64,000 nucleotides of DNA from PALSA-894 sp963734185 (GTDB taxonomy: Bacteria > Pseudomonadota > Alphaproteobacteria > Rhizobiales > Xanthobacteraceae): the NCBI GenBank assembly GCA_963734185.1, contig CAVTGA010000002.1, positions 2,170,001 through 2,234,000 of the forward strand, read 5' to 3'. Below the pieces are notes generated by a model. It did not search any database. It saw only the letters and a program-made list of their open reading frames with translations, and was not told the DNA's origin. Shown here in pieces: positions 36,373 to 44,849 of this stretch. Within the stretch, counting starts at the first letter, position 1. Every line of letters starts with the position of its first letter. A program made the position numbers and the translations under genes.

Positions 36373-37065
36373 CTAGTCCGGGGGCGGGTTGCTCAGCACC
36401 TTGATGGCGAAGGCCGCCGAGCGTTCGATGAACGCGCGGCACTGCGCCTGGATCGCCTTGCCGTCGTGCCGTCGCGCGCAGTCGGCGATCTCCTTCATCA
36501 GTCGCAGCGTTTCCCGCTGACGCGCCGCCTCGGCCCGGCCGGTCGTGATCCCGCGCAGATAGCTGATGCGCGCGCGCAAGGTTCGCACGATGCGCACCGC
36601 GATCTCGTTGCGCGTTCCGCCGATCAACGTGTCGAAGAAAGCGTCGAGCGCGCGCACGTAGTCGGCGATCACCCGGTTGCGGATCGCCCGCTCCATGCCG
36701 GCGAGCGAGGCCTGCAGCAGCGCGAGATCGTCGTCCGTCGCACGCGCGGCGAAAAGCCGCGCCATCTCCGGCTCGAGCGCAGCGCGCACCTCGTAGATCT
36801 GCCGCGCCTCGTCCGCCGTGATCGAAGCCACGAACAGACCGCGGTTGCCGCGCCGCTCGACCAGCCCCTCGGCTTCGAGGTGACGCAGCGCCTCGCGCAC
36901 GGAGCTGCGGCTCACGCCGGTCTGTTCGCAAAGATCGCGCTCCACCAGATGCTGGCCGGGCTTGAACCGCTGCGCCATGATCGCCTCGCGCAGCTTCCCG
37001 GTCGTGAGGTCGCGCAACGTCGGAAGGTCGCGCGCGACCCGCAGTTCGGACAGTGCATCGGTCAT
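36373..37065 (-). CDS. GntR-family transcriptional regulator with FCD domain
   Basis: 230-residue regulator with an N-terminal winged helix (about 15-80; ERDLCEQTGVSRSSVREALRHLEAEGLVERRGNRG is characteristic and spans the recognition helix) and a C-terminal FadR-like FCD helical domain (about 90-220) that binds an organic-acid ligand, usually through a metal site. ATG 37065 follows AGGA by six bases. It probably controls the divergent ABC/oxidoreductase locus, whose promoter region contains a palindrome, and perhaps the divergent alpha/beta hydrolase gene. Confidence 0.92.
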   Translation of the reverse strand: MTDALSELRVARDLPTLRDLTTGKLREAIMAQRFKPGQHLVERDLCEQTGVSRSSVREALRHLEAEGLVERRGNRGLFVASITADEARQIYEVRAALEPEMARLFAARATDDDLALLQASLAGMERAIRNRVIADYVRALDAFFDTLIGGTRNEIAVRIVRTLRARISYLRGITTGRAEAARQRETLRLMKEIADCARRHDGKAIQAQCRAFIERSAAFAIKVLSNPPPD

Positions 37066-37120
37066 CCGCAATCCTGCCGGTCAGTTACGTCATGCTTCCC
37101 CTGTGTAACGGATCGCCGCC

Positions 37121-37936
37121 ATGGCGTCGTCAGGCAAACCCATGCCCCGGAGTGAAATTTCCACCCCTTTCATCCACCATGTCGCATCCGGCAATGGTCC
37201 CTGCGTGACGCTGGTGCACGGCGTCGGCGCCGACCTGCGGTCCTGGGACGAGGTGACGCGGCATCTCGAGCCGCATTTCACCGTGGTGCGGCTCGACCTG
37301 CGCGGTCACGGGCGGTCGGGTCGGATCACCGCCTGCACGCTCGACGATCTTGCTTCCGACGTCCGCCGGGTCTGGGACGCGCGCGGCATCGCGCAGAGCC
37401 ACCTTGCGGGATTTTCCCTCGGCGGCCTGATCGCGCAATCGCTCGCGCTGAGCGATCCGGACCGGATCGACCGGTTGGCCATCCTCAGCGCGGTCGCGGG
37501 CCGCACCGACGAGGAGCGCGCCAAGGTCGTCGGCCGCCTGAAACTGCTGCACGAGGGCGGCATCGCGGCCGTCACGGCCGCGGCCGAGGAACGCTGGTTC
37601 ACCGCAGCGTTTCGCGCGCGGCAGCCCGAACGGGTCGCGCAACGCATGGCCGAGCTGCTCGCCAACGATCCGGTATCATACGCCGCCGCCTATACGGTGT
37701 TTGCCACCAGCGACCTCGGCGACCGCTTGGGCGAAATCCGCCATCCGACGCTGGTTGCGACCGGCGAGAACGACGCGGGGTCGAACACCCGGATGGCGCG
37801 CATGATGCACGAGCGCATCAGGCACTCGCAGCTCGTGATCCTGCCGCACCTGCGCCACTCCGTGCTGGTCGAGGCGCCGGAACGCATCGCCGAACTGCTC
37901 ATCGGGCATTTCGGCGGCGGAGGGCGGCCTGACTAG
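37121..37936 (+). CDS. alpha/beta hydrolase (3-oxoadipate enol-lactonase-like)
   Basis: 271-residue soluble hydrolase with a full triad pattern: oxyanion motif VHGVGADLRSW, DLRGHGRSG, nucleophile elbow GFSLGG (Ser), acidic TGENDAGS and His in LPHLRHSVLVEAPERI. This order resembles PcaD-type enol-lactonases and related C-C hydrolases. No other aromatic-degradation gene is adjacent, so PcaD function is uncertain. It is divergent from the GntR regulator (55 bases), consistent with common control. Its stop lies inside a dispersed inverted repeat. Confidence 0.88.
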   Translation: MASSGKPMPRSEISTPFIHHVASGNGPCVTLVHGVGADLRSWDEVTRHLEPHFTVVRLDLRGHGRSGRITACTLDDLASDVRRVWDARGIAQSHLAGFSLGGLIAQSLALSDPDRIDRLAILSAVAGRTDEERAKVVGRLKLLHEGGIAAVTAAAEERWFTAAFRARQPERVAQRMAELLANDPVSYAAAYTVFATSDLGDRLGEIRHPTLVATGENDAGSNTRMARMMHERIRHSQLVILPHLRHSVLVEAPERIAELLIGHFGGGGRPD

Positions 37937-37974
37937 AGCATGGATCCGTTCAAGCGGAATCGGATCATGCTCTA
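37934..37974. repeat. inverted repeat TAGAGCATGGATCCG...CGGATCATGCTCTA
   Basis: Arms with one mismatch enclose GTTCAAGCGGAAT. The TAG of the preceding gene is the first triplet of the repeat. Between convergent genes; could serve as terminator. Confidence 0.75.
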
Positions 37975-38030
37975 GATTCCTTGCGTTGGTCGCGTTTTCT
38001 GCGGCGAAGCACACTTCGCCGGAAAACGCT

Positions 38031-39002
38031 CTAGCCGGGCACACGGGGCGCATAGGCCGCGTCGATCCTGGCCGTTTCGGCAGCATCGAGCTTGATCTCG
38101 AGCGCCTTGACCGCCGCGTCCACGTGCGCGACCGACGTCGCGCCGAAGATCGGCGCCGTGACGCCCGGCCGCGACAGGGTCCACGCCAGCGCCACCTGTC
38201 CCGGCTCGCATCCGCGCGCCTTGGCGATGTCGAGCACGACATGCGCCACGTCCTCATCGGAGGCGCGCCCGTAGATCTTGTGCGCATAATCGTCGCTGCG
38301 CCAGCGCGCGGTCTCGGACGCGCCCGCGCGGCGCGCGGCCCCGCAGAGATAGCCGCGCGCCATCGGGCTGTAGGGAATGAGCCCGATGCCTTCGGCGCGG
38401 CACAACGGCATCAGCTCGCGCTCATCCTCGCGCCAGATCGGATTGTAGTGGTTCTGGACCGAGACGAACCGGCTCAAGCCGCGCAGCTTCTGATGATAAT
38501 AGGCCTTGGCGAACTGCCAGGCCGGCATGTCGGTGATGCCGAGATAGCGAACGCGCCCGCTGCGCACCAGCGCGTCGAAGGCCTCGATCATCTCCTCGAT
38601 CTCGGTGCAAGCGTCCCAGATATGGGTTTGATAGAGATCGATGTAGTCGGTGCCGAGCCGCCGCAGCGAGGCATCGACCGCCTCGAACAGATGCTTGCGC
38701 GAATATCCCCTCGCGTTCGGCCCCTTGCCCATGGGATTGCCGACCTTGGTCGCGAGCACCACCTCGTCGCGGCCGGCGAATTCCTTGAGCAGCCGGCCGA
38801 CGGCGATCTCGCTTTCGCCGTTCGAGTAGTAGTCGCAAGTGTCGATCAGATTGATGCCGGCTTCGAGCGCCCGCCGCATGATCGGCCGGCCGGCATTCTC
38901 ATCGAGGACCCACGCGCGCCAGGACGGCTGGCCGACGCCCATCGCGCCGAACCCGAGCCGCGAGATCCTGAGGTTGGTGGCGCCCAGCTTGGCGTATTGC
39001 AT
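38031..39002 (-). CDS. aldo/keto reductase
   Basis: NADPH-dependent oxidoreductase of the AKR superfamily, 323 residues from ATG 39002, which follows GGAG closely. Catalytic tetrad candidates are Asp and Tyr in IDTCDYYSNGES, Lys in LATKVGNPMG and His in YQTHIWD. The cofactor region near the C-terminus is FGATSVAHVDAAV. Similar to the yeast Gcy/IolS-type group used in sugar or aldehyde metabolism; substrate unknown. Convergent with the alpha/beta hydrolase. Confidence 0.92.
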   Translation of the reverse strand: MQYAKLGATNLRISRLGFGAMGVGQPSWRAWVLDENAGRPIMRRALEAGINLIDTCDYYSNGESEIAVGRLLKEFAGRDEVVLATKVGNPMGKGPNARGYSRKHLFEAVDASLRRLGTDYIDLYQTHIWDACTEIEEMIEAFDALVRSGRVRYLGITDMPAWQFAKAYYHQKLRGLSRFVSVQNHYNPIWREDERELMPLCRAEGIGLIPYSPMARGYLCGAARRAGASETARWRSDDYAHKIYGRASDEDVAHVVLDIAKARGCEPGQVALAWTLSRPGVTAPIFGATSVAHVDAAVKALEIKLDAAETARIDAAYAPRVPG

Positions 39003-39049
39003 CGTCGCTCCGGCATCGATGAGCGGATCGCAGTCGGATGCCGACAGTA

Positions 39050-39286
39050 CTATCGACCGTGGCGGCGAGCCAATGGCTCGGCCTCCGTCTGCCCGGCAGC
39101 TCCCCGCCGGGTCGTCACGTTCACCGCCAATGTGCGGTCGGTGAAAGTGGCGACACGGGTCATGCGACAATACAGGGTCCGTTGTTGCCGTTGGGCATCG
39201 GTCGCTGTCGCCCCATGCAGGTTGGCGCCTTGAAGCTGAACGCCGTACATGCGCGTGCTCCGCAACGAGGTTCCGGAGAGGTCCAC
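39050..39286 (-). pseudogene. possible pentapeptide-repeat remnant
   Basis: A short GTG-started frame opens with five consecutive pentapeptide-like units (VDLS-GTSLR-STRMY-GVQLQ-GANLH pattern), then loses the repeat and becomes ordinary low-complexity sequence. Pentapeptide proteins normally have many more turns, so this is at most a fragment. The remainder of the 39003-39412 gap holds nothing else I can support. Confidence 0.3.
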
Positions 39287-39412
39287 TGCCCGAGCCGGCC
39301 CACCCCGGTTGGCCGCACATCAACCTGTGGACGAAGGCCGGCAGGTGGTTTGGAGACGGCTGCTTTTATCTAGAATGCGCCGACGCGGAGCGGCGACCTG
39401 TTCGGAGCGCGG

Positions 39413-40441
39413 ATGACCTCTCAGTTGCAGACCGGCACAGCTATGGCGGCGGCGCAAGCCGCGCAGCCGAGCCTGCCGCCGCACTCGCTCATCGAGCCGA
39501 TCGAAGACATCCGCACCTCGTTCGTCGACGAGTTTCAGAAGAAGCGCATCGACAACGGCGAGAAGCCGGCCGAGCGGGCGGTGTTCAGGAAGCAGCATGG
39601 CGTTGCCAGAGGCGAGTTGAGCGTGGTTAAGTCCTGCCCGGCGAAATTCCGCCTCGGCTTATGGGCGGGTGATCGTTACGTGGTGTGGATGCGCTGGTCG
39701 AGCGACGCGCCGCCGGACGTTCCGGATCAAAGGAACAACACGCTCGGTTTCGCCCTCAAGCTGTTCGGCGTCAAGGGCGCGACGCTTGCGACCGACAATC
39801 CGCTGGCACCCACGGCTGATCTGATCTTCCAGAACAGCGACATCTTCTTCGTCGACAACGCCCGCGAAATGGCCGCGATTTCGTCCGCCGAGGAAACCGC
39901 CGGCTTCATGGCGACGCATCTGCGCACGACGTTGATCCTGAAGGAGATGGCCAAGGAGGAACGCAGCCTCGTGACCGCCCGTTATTCGAGCACGCTGCCC
40001 TATGCGCTCGGCGGCGCGATCGTGAAATACCGCCTCGTTGCCGAGGGTCCGGTCGAAGCCGACGCGCCCGGTGCTTCGCCCGACTACCTCGCCGAAGATT
40101 TGAAGCGGCGGCTCAAGGCCGCGCCGGTCAGCTTCCTGATCGAGGCTCAACCGTTCGTCGACGACAGCGTCACCCCGATCGATCGCGCCACGGAGAGATG
40201 GGACGAGAAGATATCTCCGTTCGTGACGATCGCCCGTCTCGCCATTCCGGCGCAGGATATCGATCAGGACGGCCAGGCGGCTTATGGCGAAAGCCTCGCA
40301 TTCTCGCCGTGGCGGACGTTGCACGAAAACAGGCCGTTGGGCTCCATCGCCGATGCAAGGCGAATCTCCTATCCGGCCTCGGCCGCATTGCGGCGGAGCG
40401 TCAACGGGCAGTCGATGCAGGAGCCGGACACCCCGCGCTGA
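39413..40441 (+). CDS. catalase-like haem protein
   Basis: 342-residue member of the small catalase-related family (haem peroxidase/catalase fold, shorter than the 480+ residues of true monofunctional catalases). The distal His candidate is H62 in RKQHGVARGELSV. The proximal Tyr candidate is Y320 in ARRISYPAS, near the conserved NRPLGSI-type segment. It may remove peroxide made by the LodA-like oxidase encoded 105 bases downstream, or act as a peroxidase. No signal peptide. Confidence 0.82.
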   Translation: MTSQLQTGTAMAAAQAAQPSLPPHSLIEPIEDIRTSFVDEFQKKRIDNGEKPAERAVFRKQHGVARGELSVVKSCPAKFRLGLWAGDRYVVWMRWSSDAPPDVPDQRNNTLGFALKLFGVKGATLATDNPLAPTADLIFQNSDIFFVDNAREMAAISSAEETAGFMATHLRTTLILKEMAKEERSLVTARYSSTLPYALGGAIVKYRLVAEGPVEADAPGASPDYLAEDLKRRLKAAPVSFLIEAQPFVDDSVTPIDRATERWDEKISPFVTIARLAIPAQDIDQDGQAAYGESLAFSPWRTLHENRPLGSIADARRISYPASAALRRSVNGQSMQEPDTPR

Positions 40442-40546
40442 GGCGCACCGTCCCGCTCGCGTCGAGCATGGTTGTCCGCGCGCCGTTGCTCGCACGCATC
40501 GCGAGATTCGAATGCATTTGCCAACTCCCGCACCCGCAGGTGAGAC

Positions 40547-42541
40547 ATGATCGACCCGAACGCGATCCAGGAATTGAAGATCTATCCTCCCATCGGGATC
40601 GCCCGCGTCGGCAATGCGGACGGCCCCGACGATTACGTCATCGGCCCCGAACTGATCGGCGGCGCGCCGACCTTGCCGGGCGCAAGCCCGGAGCAGCCGG
40701 CGCGCTATCTCGGCGACTTCCGGACCGCCAATGGGCAGATCAAACGGCAGGCTGCGCGCTTTCGGATCTATGCGCACATGAAGGATGGAAGCGTGCAGGA
40801 AGTGACCGCCGCGTCGGCGCAGATCGAATGGCGCGTTGCGGTCGCGAACCTCAAGGGCGGCTGGTACGAGTTCAACCAGGCGATGGATCTCGGCCCGCTC
40901 AGCCAGGATGCGTTGCGGCGCAATCGCGATCTGGTCGGGCCCGCGAACCGATGGCGCCTCGATATCGTCCCGACGCCGAAGAGCATCGCGGGGCCGACAG
41001 CCGCACCTGTCGCCCTCGACGACGGCGCGTTCTGGGCCCGGCCGGTCTACCTCGGCGAGCTTCGCACCGATGCGGAAGGACGCCTGATCTTCCTTGGCGG
41101 GAAGGGCGTCGCGCGCCCGTTCCGGAGCGGAACCAGACCGCTCACCTTTGCCAACAACCCGGGCTGGCACGACGACGTCTGCGACGGTCCGGTGCGCGCC
41201 AAGGTCACCTTTCCGGGACGCGCGCCGATCGACGCCGAGCCCGGTTATGTCGCGGTGACTCCTCCGAACTACGCGCCGGGCCTGTTCGGCGTCGTGACGG
41301 CGGACGATGCGGTCAGGGAAGTGTTCTACGACATGAAATGGATTGCACCGCCGGCCACGACGTCCCTCAAGAACGATGTGCTGCCGATCTTTCAGCGCCT
41401 CACCGGCCTGCAGTGGGTCGACCACGGGCTGTTCATCCTGCACGGATTCGGCTCGGCCCTCGACGCCCAGGATCCGCAAATCATCGCCAGGTTGAACGAC
41501 GCATCGTCCGGAAACGCCGCGTGGCGGGGTTCGGTGCTCGCCCTGTTTCGCGATCCCAACGCGACGGGAACGTTGCTCGAGCAGCAGCTGCCGCAGATCT
41601 TCGGCGACGCCGTGGACGAGCTGTTCTCCAACGGCCCGAAGCCGGCATCCGCCTTGCTCGCCGTGACACGAACGCAATATGCGCATCTCGAGCGCTGGGC
41701 GAAGGGTAATTTCAATGCCGACTGGTCGCCAGGCCCGCCGGCGCCGCCCGCCGCGTTTGCCGCGCTGCCGCCCGCGCAGCAAGTCGAGCATCTCGAGCGC
41801 GCACCGCTGCATGATTGCCTCGGCGGACCGTTCCACCCGGCGATGGAGCTGACCTGGGTGATGCGGATTCCTTTGCTTTGGAAGACGGCCTACCGCCTGA
41901 ACGTCCGCGCCGGCGAAGCTCCGGCGCGGCAGGATTTCGGTGACCGGCTCACGCCCGCCGTCTGCACCGGCGCCAACGGTCCCTACGACGGCGCGGCCGC
42001 GGGCTGCCTCACCCGTTTCCTCGGCGTGCCATGGCACACCGATCACACGTCCTGCAATTCGGCCGCCGATTATTCTCCCTCGAGCTTCCTGTCGATGCCG
42101 ACCTTCTGGGGAGCCCGCGCGCCGGACCAGGTGCTGGGGGACGGGAACTATCTGCGCGCGGCCGCGATCGCCGCTCTCGGACCCCCGGCACAGCGGCAGG
42201 TGTTCAAGCATCTGATGCACAGGGTGGACTGGTTGCGCGACGTTCGCGGCTTCGACTACTACGACCGGCTGTCGCTCATGATCGCGGAGTGGGCCGAGCT
42301 CGGGATGGTGCTGCCGGTCGAAAACGCGCCCGCGGCGCTGCCGGTGCAGGATGTGCGCATCGAGCAAGGACGCAGCCAGGGGGGCGCGCCGATCGACGTG
42401 ACCAAGGATCCGAAGTTTCATGCCACCGAGGACGTCGAGGCTCTGTTCGCGCCGGCACCGTCGCCCGCCCTCATGTTGGAGCGCGCGCAGCGGACGGCCG
42501 CCGCGCCGCCGAAACGAACCTACCGTCAGGGCGAGATTTGA
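40547..42541 (+). CDS. LodA/GoxA-family quinoprotein (CTQ-dependent) amino-acid oxidase
   Basis: Oxidises an amino acid (lysine in LodA, glycine in GoxA), releasing ammonia and peroxide, with a cysteine tryptophylquinone made from its own residues. 664 residues beginning with the family's KIYPPIGIARVGNA. In the conserved C-terminal part, C503 (PWHTDHTSC, 495-503) and W521 (MPTFWGARAPDQVL, 517-530) are the likely CTQ pair; D499 may be the acid needed for cofactor formation. The assignment of these exact residues is inference. Substrate cannot be read from sequence. Ribosome site AGG is near the ATG. The stop overlaps or nearly overlaps the LodB gene start. Confidence 0.87.
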   Translation: MIDPNAIQELKIYPPIGIARVGNADGPDDYVIGPELIGGAPTLPGASPEQPARYLGDFRTANGQIKRQAARFRIYAHMKDGSVQEVTAASAQIEWRVAVANLKGGWYEFNQAMDLGPLSQDALRRNRDLVGPANRWRLDIVPTPKSIAGPTAAPVALDDGAFWARPVYLGELRTDAEGRLIFLGGKGVARPFRSGTRPLTFANNPGWHDDVCDGPVRAKVTFPGRAPIDAEPGYVAVTPPNYAPGLFGVVTADDAVREVFYDMKWIAPPATTSLKNDVLPIFQRLTGLQWVDHGLFILHGFGSALDAQDPQIIARLNDASSGNAAWRGSVLALFRDPNATGTLLEQQLPQIFGDAVDELFSNGPKPASALLAVTRTQYAHLERWAKGNFNADWSPGPPAPPAAFAALPPAQQVEHLERAPLHDCLGGPFHPAMELTWVMRIPLLWKTAYRLNVRAGEAPARQDFGDRLTPAVCTGANGPYDGAAAGCLTRFLGVPWHTDHTSCNSAADYSPSSFLSMPTFWGARAPDQVLGDGNYLRAAAIAALGPPAQRQVFKHLMHRVDWLRDVRGFDYYDRLSLMIAEWAELGMVLPVENAPAALPVQDVRIEQGRSQGGAPIDVTKDPKFHATEDVEALFAPAPSPALMLERAQRTAAAPPKRTYRQGEI

Positions 42542-43548
42542 TATTGCAACGGCGTGCCGACGTTCTCGTGGCCGGGGCCGGACCCGCCGGCCTGACCGTG
42601 GCGCGCCTGTTGGCGCTGAAGGGGCGCAAGGTCACGGTCGTCGATCCCGGCACGTTCAAGGCGACGCGCCTGGAGCTTCTGGCCCCCGCATCGCTGGGTG
42701 TCGTCGCCGCTGTCGGGCTTGGACCGCTGCTCGAGGATCGCGCGATCGCTCGGCCGTGCCTCGGCATCCGACGGCTGCGCGGGGCGTCCGAGCCCGAATA
42801 CGAGGACTTCCTGCGCCATCCCTACCGGCACGGCTACGTGGTCGATCGCGCGCGCTTTGACGAGCGCCTGCGCGCCGCCGCCGTCGCCGCCGGGGTCGCG
42901 TTCTGCCGGTTGCGCGTCACCGGGGTCGCGCCGGACGGGTGCAGTGTCCGCATGCAGGCAAGCGACGACCGGCCGAAAACCGTCGCGCTGCCGGGCACAG
43001 TCATCGACGCCACCGGCCGCGCCGCCATGATCGCGCGGCGCAAGGGCGCCCGCGTGACGGCGCGAGATCGCATGGTTGCGGAGTTGATCGAGGATACCTG
43101 CGCCGGTTCGGACGCGGACGCCCCGTCCTGGCTCGACTACCGCAGCGAGGGAGCGAGCTGGTCCTACCGCATCCAGGGGCCCGGCGGGCACGTTCAGACT
43201 TGGCGCGTCCGCCGGTCCGCAACGGCGGGCGACGATGCGCTGCTTCGGGTCGACGCCTCGGCCAGCGTGCTGTCCGAGGCGGCCGGCGAAGGATGGATCG
43301 CCGTCGGCGACGCCGCGATGTCGTTCGATCCGATCGCGTCGCAAGGGCTGTTCAACGCCTTGTCGTCCGCGTTGGTGGCAACCGGGGCGCTGGTGTCGAC
43401 AGGCGGGTTGGATCGCGCTGCCGTGCGCCTGTACTGCAACGCCGTCGCGGCGACCTTCTCCTGCTCGGAAGCGGGGCGCTCCCGCATTTATGCAAGGCCT
43501 TTGCCGCTGCGGCCCGTCACAAGGGCCGTAGATCCCATGGGGCGGTGA
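42538..43548 (+). CDS. LodB-like FAD-dependent oxidoreductase (CTQ maturation)
   Basis: Flavoprotein of the tryptophan-halogenase/geranylgeranyl-reductase-like group. LodB-type partners hydroxylate the Trp during CTQ formation in LodA. The protein opens with an ADP-binding motif VAGAGPAGLTVA, has an internal VVDRARFDERL segment and the conserved GDAAMSFDPIASQG flavin-binding motif near residue 260. There is no ATG. TTG 42538 overlaps the lodA-like TGA, after AGGG; TTG 42544 is the alternative. The position directly after the LodA-like gene is the usual order of the pair. Confidence 0.85.
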   Translation: MILQRRADVLVAGAGPAGLTVARLLALKGRKVTVVDPGTFKATRLELLAPASLGVVAAVGLGPLLEDRAIARPCLGIRRLRGASEPEYEDFLRHPYRHGYVVDRARFDERLRAAAVAAGVAFCRLRVTGVAPDGCSVRMQASDDRPKTVALPGTVIDATGRAAMIARRKGARVTARDRMVAELIEDTCAGSDADAPSWLDYRSEGASWSYRIQGPGGHVQTWRVRRSATAGDDALLRVDASASVLSEAAGEGWIAVGDAAMSFDPIASQGLFNALSSALVATGALVSTGGLDRAAVRLYCNAVAATFSCSEAGRSRIYARPLPLRPVTRAVDPMGR

Positions 43549-43669
43549 GCGTGCCTCCGATAGGTTTGGGTTTCGCACACTCGAACCATCGGAGGGTCAG
43601 AACGTTTCAATCGAGATGCAATACGCTTATGTTGCTGCTTCATGGCGGCAGGGCAACGAATCCATCTCC

Positions 43670-44836
43670 ATGCCGGTCGTTCAAAATCGCTGGACCATCC
43701 TGCTCGTCCTGTTCGTCGCGCGTACGACGATCGCGCTGCAGTTCCAGACCGTCGCTTCCACCGGACCTTGGTTGATCGAGGCCCTGACGCTCGATTTCGC
43801 GGCGATCGGGTTCCTGGTCGGTCTCTACATGCTGCCCGGCGCCGCGATGTCGCTGCCCGGTGGCGTGCTCGGCCAGCGCTTCGGCGCCAAGCACGTGGTG
43901 CTGGCGGGCCTCGCGCTGATGATGCTGGGCGGGGCGCTGACCGGCTTCGGCACATCGTTTGCGGCCGCCGTCATCGGCCGCCTGATCGCCGGCGCCGGGG
44001 CCGCGCTCTTGAACGTCATGCTCACCAAGATGGTCGCCGACTGGTTTGCCGGCCGCGAGATCGTCACCGCGATGGCGATCACCATTTCGAGCTGGCCGTT
44101 CGGGCTGGCGCTCGGGCTCATCCTGTTCGCGCCGCTGGCGACGATCCACGGTTGGCAGGCCGTCATGCTCGCCGGCGCGCTGTGCGCGCTTGCGGGCCTG
44201 ATCCTGGTCGCCATGTTCTATCGCGATCCGCCCGACATGCCGGCACCCGCGCCGGCGCGCCTCGCCATCAATCTCACCCGCCGCGAGTGGCTGCTGGTGT
44301 GCGTCGCCGGCGCGATCTGGGGCCTGTTCAACGTCACCTACATCGTGTTGGTCAGCTTCGGGTCCGAACTGTTCACCCTGCGCGGCTTCTCGCTGCCCGA
44401 GGCGAGCTTCATCGTCAGCCTGCTCGGCTGGGTGTTGATCCTGACGGTGCCGCTGTTTGGCTATCTGGCGGAGCGATCCGCGCGGCAAGACCGGTTCATT
44501 TTCGGCGGCTGCATCATCCTCGCCGGCGCATTGTTCGGTTTGGGCGTCATGACCGATCCGCTTCCGGCTTTCATCCTGATCGCGGTGGTGTCCGGTGCTC
44601 CGGCCGGAGCGCTCATGGCGCTGCCGGCGCAGGTGTTGCGGCCGCAAGCGCGCGCCAGCGGCATGGGCGTGTTCTTCACCTGCCACTATGCCCTGATGGC
44701 CATCCTGCCCGGCGCCGCCGGGTGGGCGCGCGACCTTACCGGCAGCGCGGCCGCCCCGGCGCTGTTCGCCGCCGCCATGATGGTATTGTGCCTCGTCGGC
44801 CTGGTGTCGTTCCATGCCGTGAAACGAATGAAGTAA
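43670..44836 (+). CDS. MFS transporter
   Basis: 388-residue transporter of the major facilitator superfamily with about 12 hydrophobic helices. The A-like motif between helices 2 and 3 is GGVLGQRFGAKHV, and the second half begins near residue 205 after a polar loop. ATG 43670 gives a short N-terminus as in the CynX/nitrate-like MFS group; an in-frame ATG at 43616 would add 18 polar residues. It lies between lodB and a GMC oxidoreductase, 13 bases before the latter, so it may carry that enzyme's substrate. Confidence 0.88.
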   Translation: MPVVQNRWTILLVLFVARTTIALQFQTVASTGPWLIEALTLDFAAIGFLVGLYMLPGAAMSLPGGVLGQRFGAKHVVLAGLALMMLGGALTGFGTSFAAAVIGRLIAGAGAALLNVMLTKMVADWFAGREIVTAMAITISSWPFGLALGLILFAPLATIHGWQAVMLAGALCALAGLILVAMFYRDPPDMPAPAPARLAINLTRREWLLVCVAGAIWGLFNVTYIVLVSFGSELFTLRGFSLPEASFIVSLLGWVLILTVPLFGYLAERSARQDRFIFGGCIILAGALFGLGVMTDPLPAFILIAVVSGAPAGALMALPAQVLRPQARASGMGVFFTCHYALMAILPGAAGWARDLTGSAAAPALFAAAMMVLCLVGLVSFHAVKRMK

Positions 44837-44849
44837 CGCGAGGGACGCC

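Noticed and set aside
39659..42421. A 920-codon minus-strand frame opposite the catalase and LodA-like genes
   Set aside because: No domain features and compositionally an antisense shadow; the plus-strand genes have clear family motifs.
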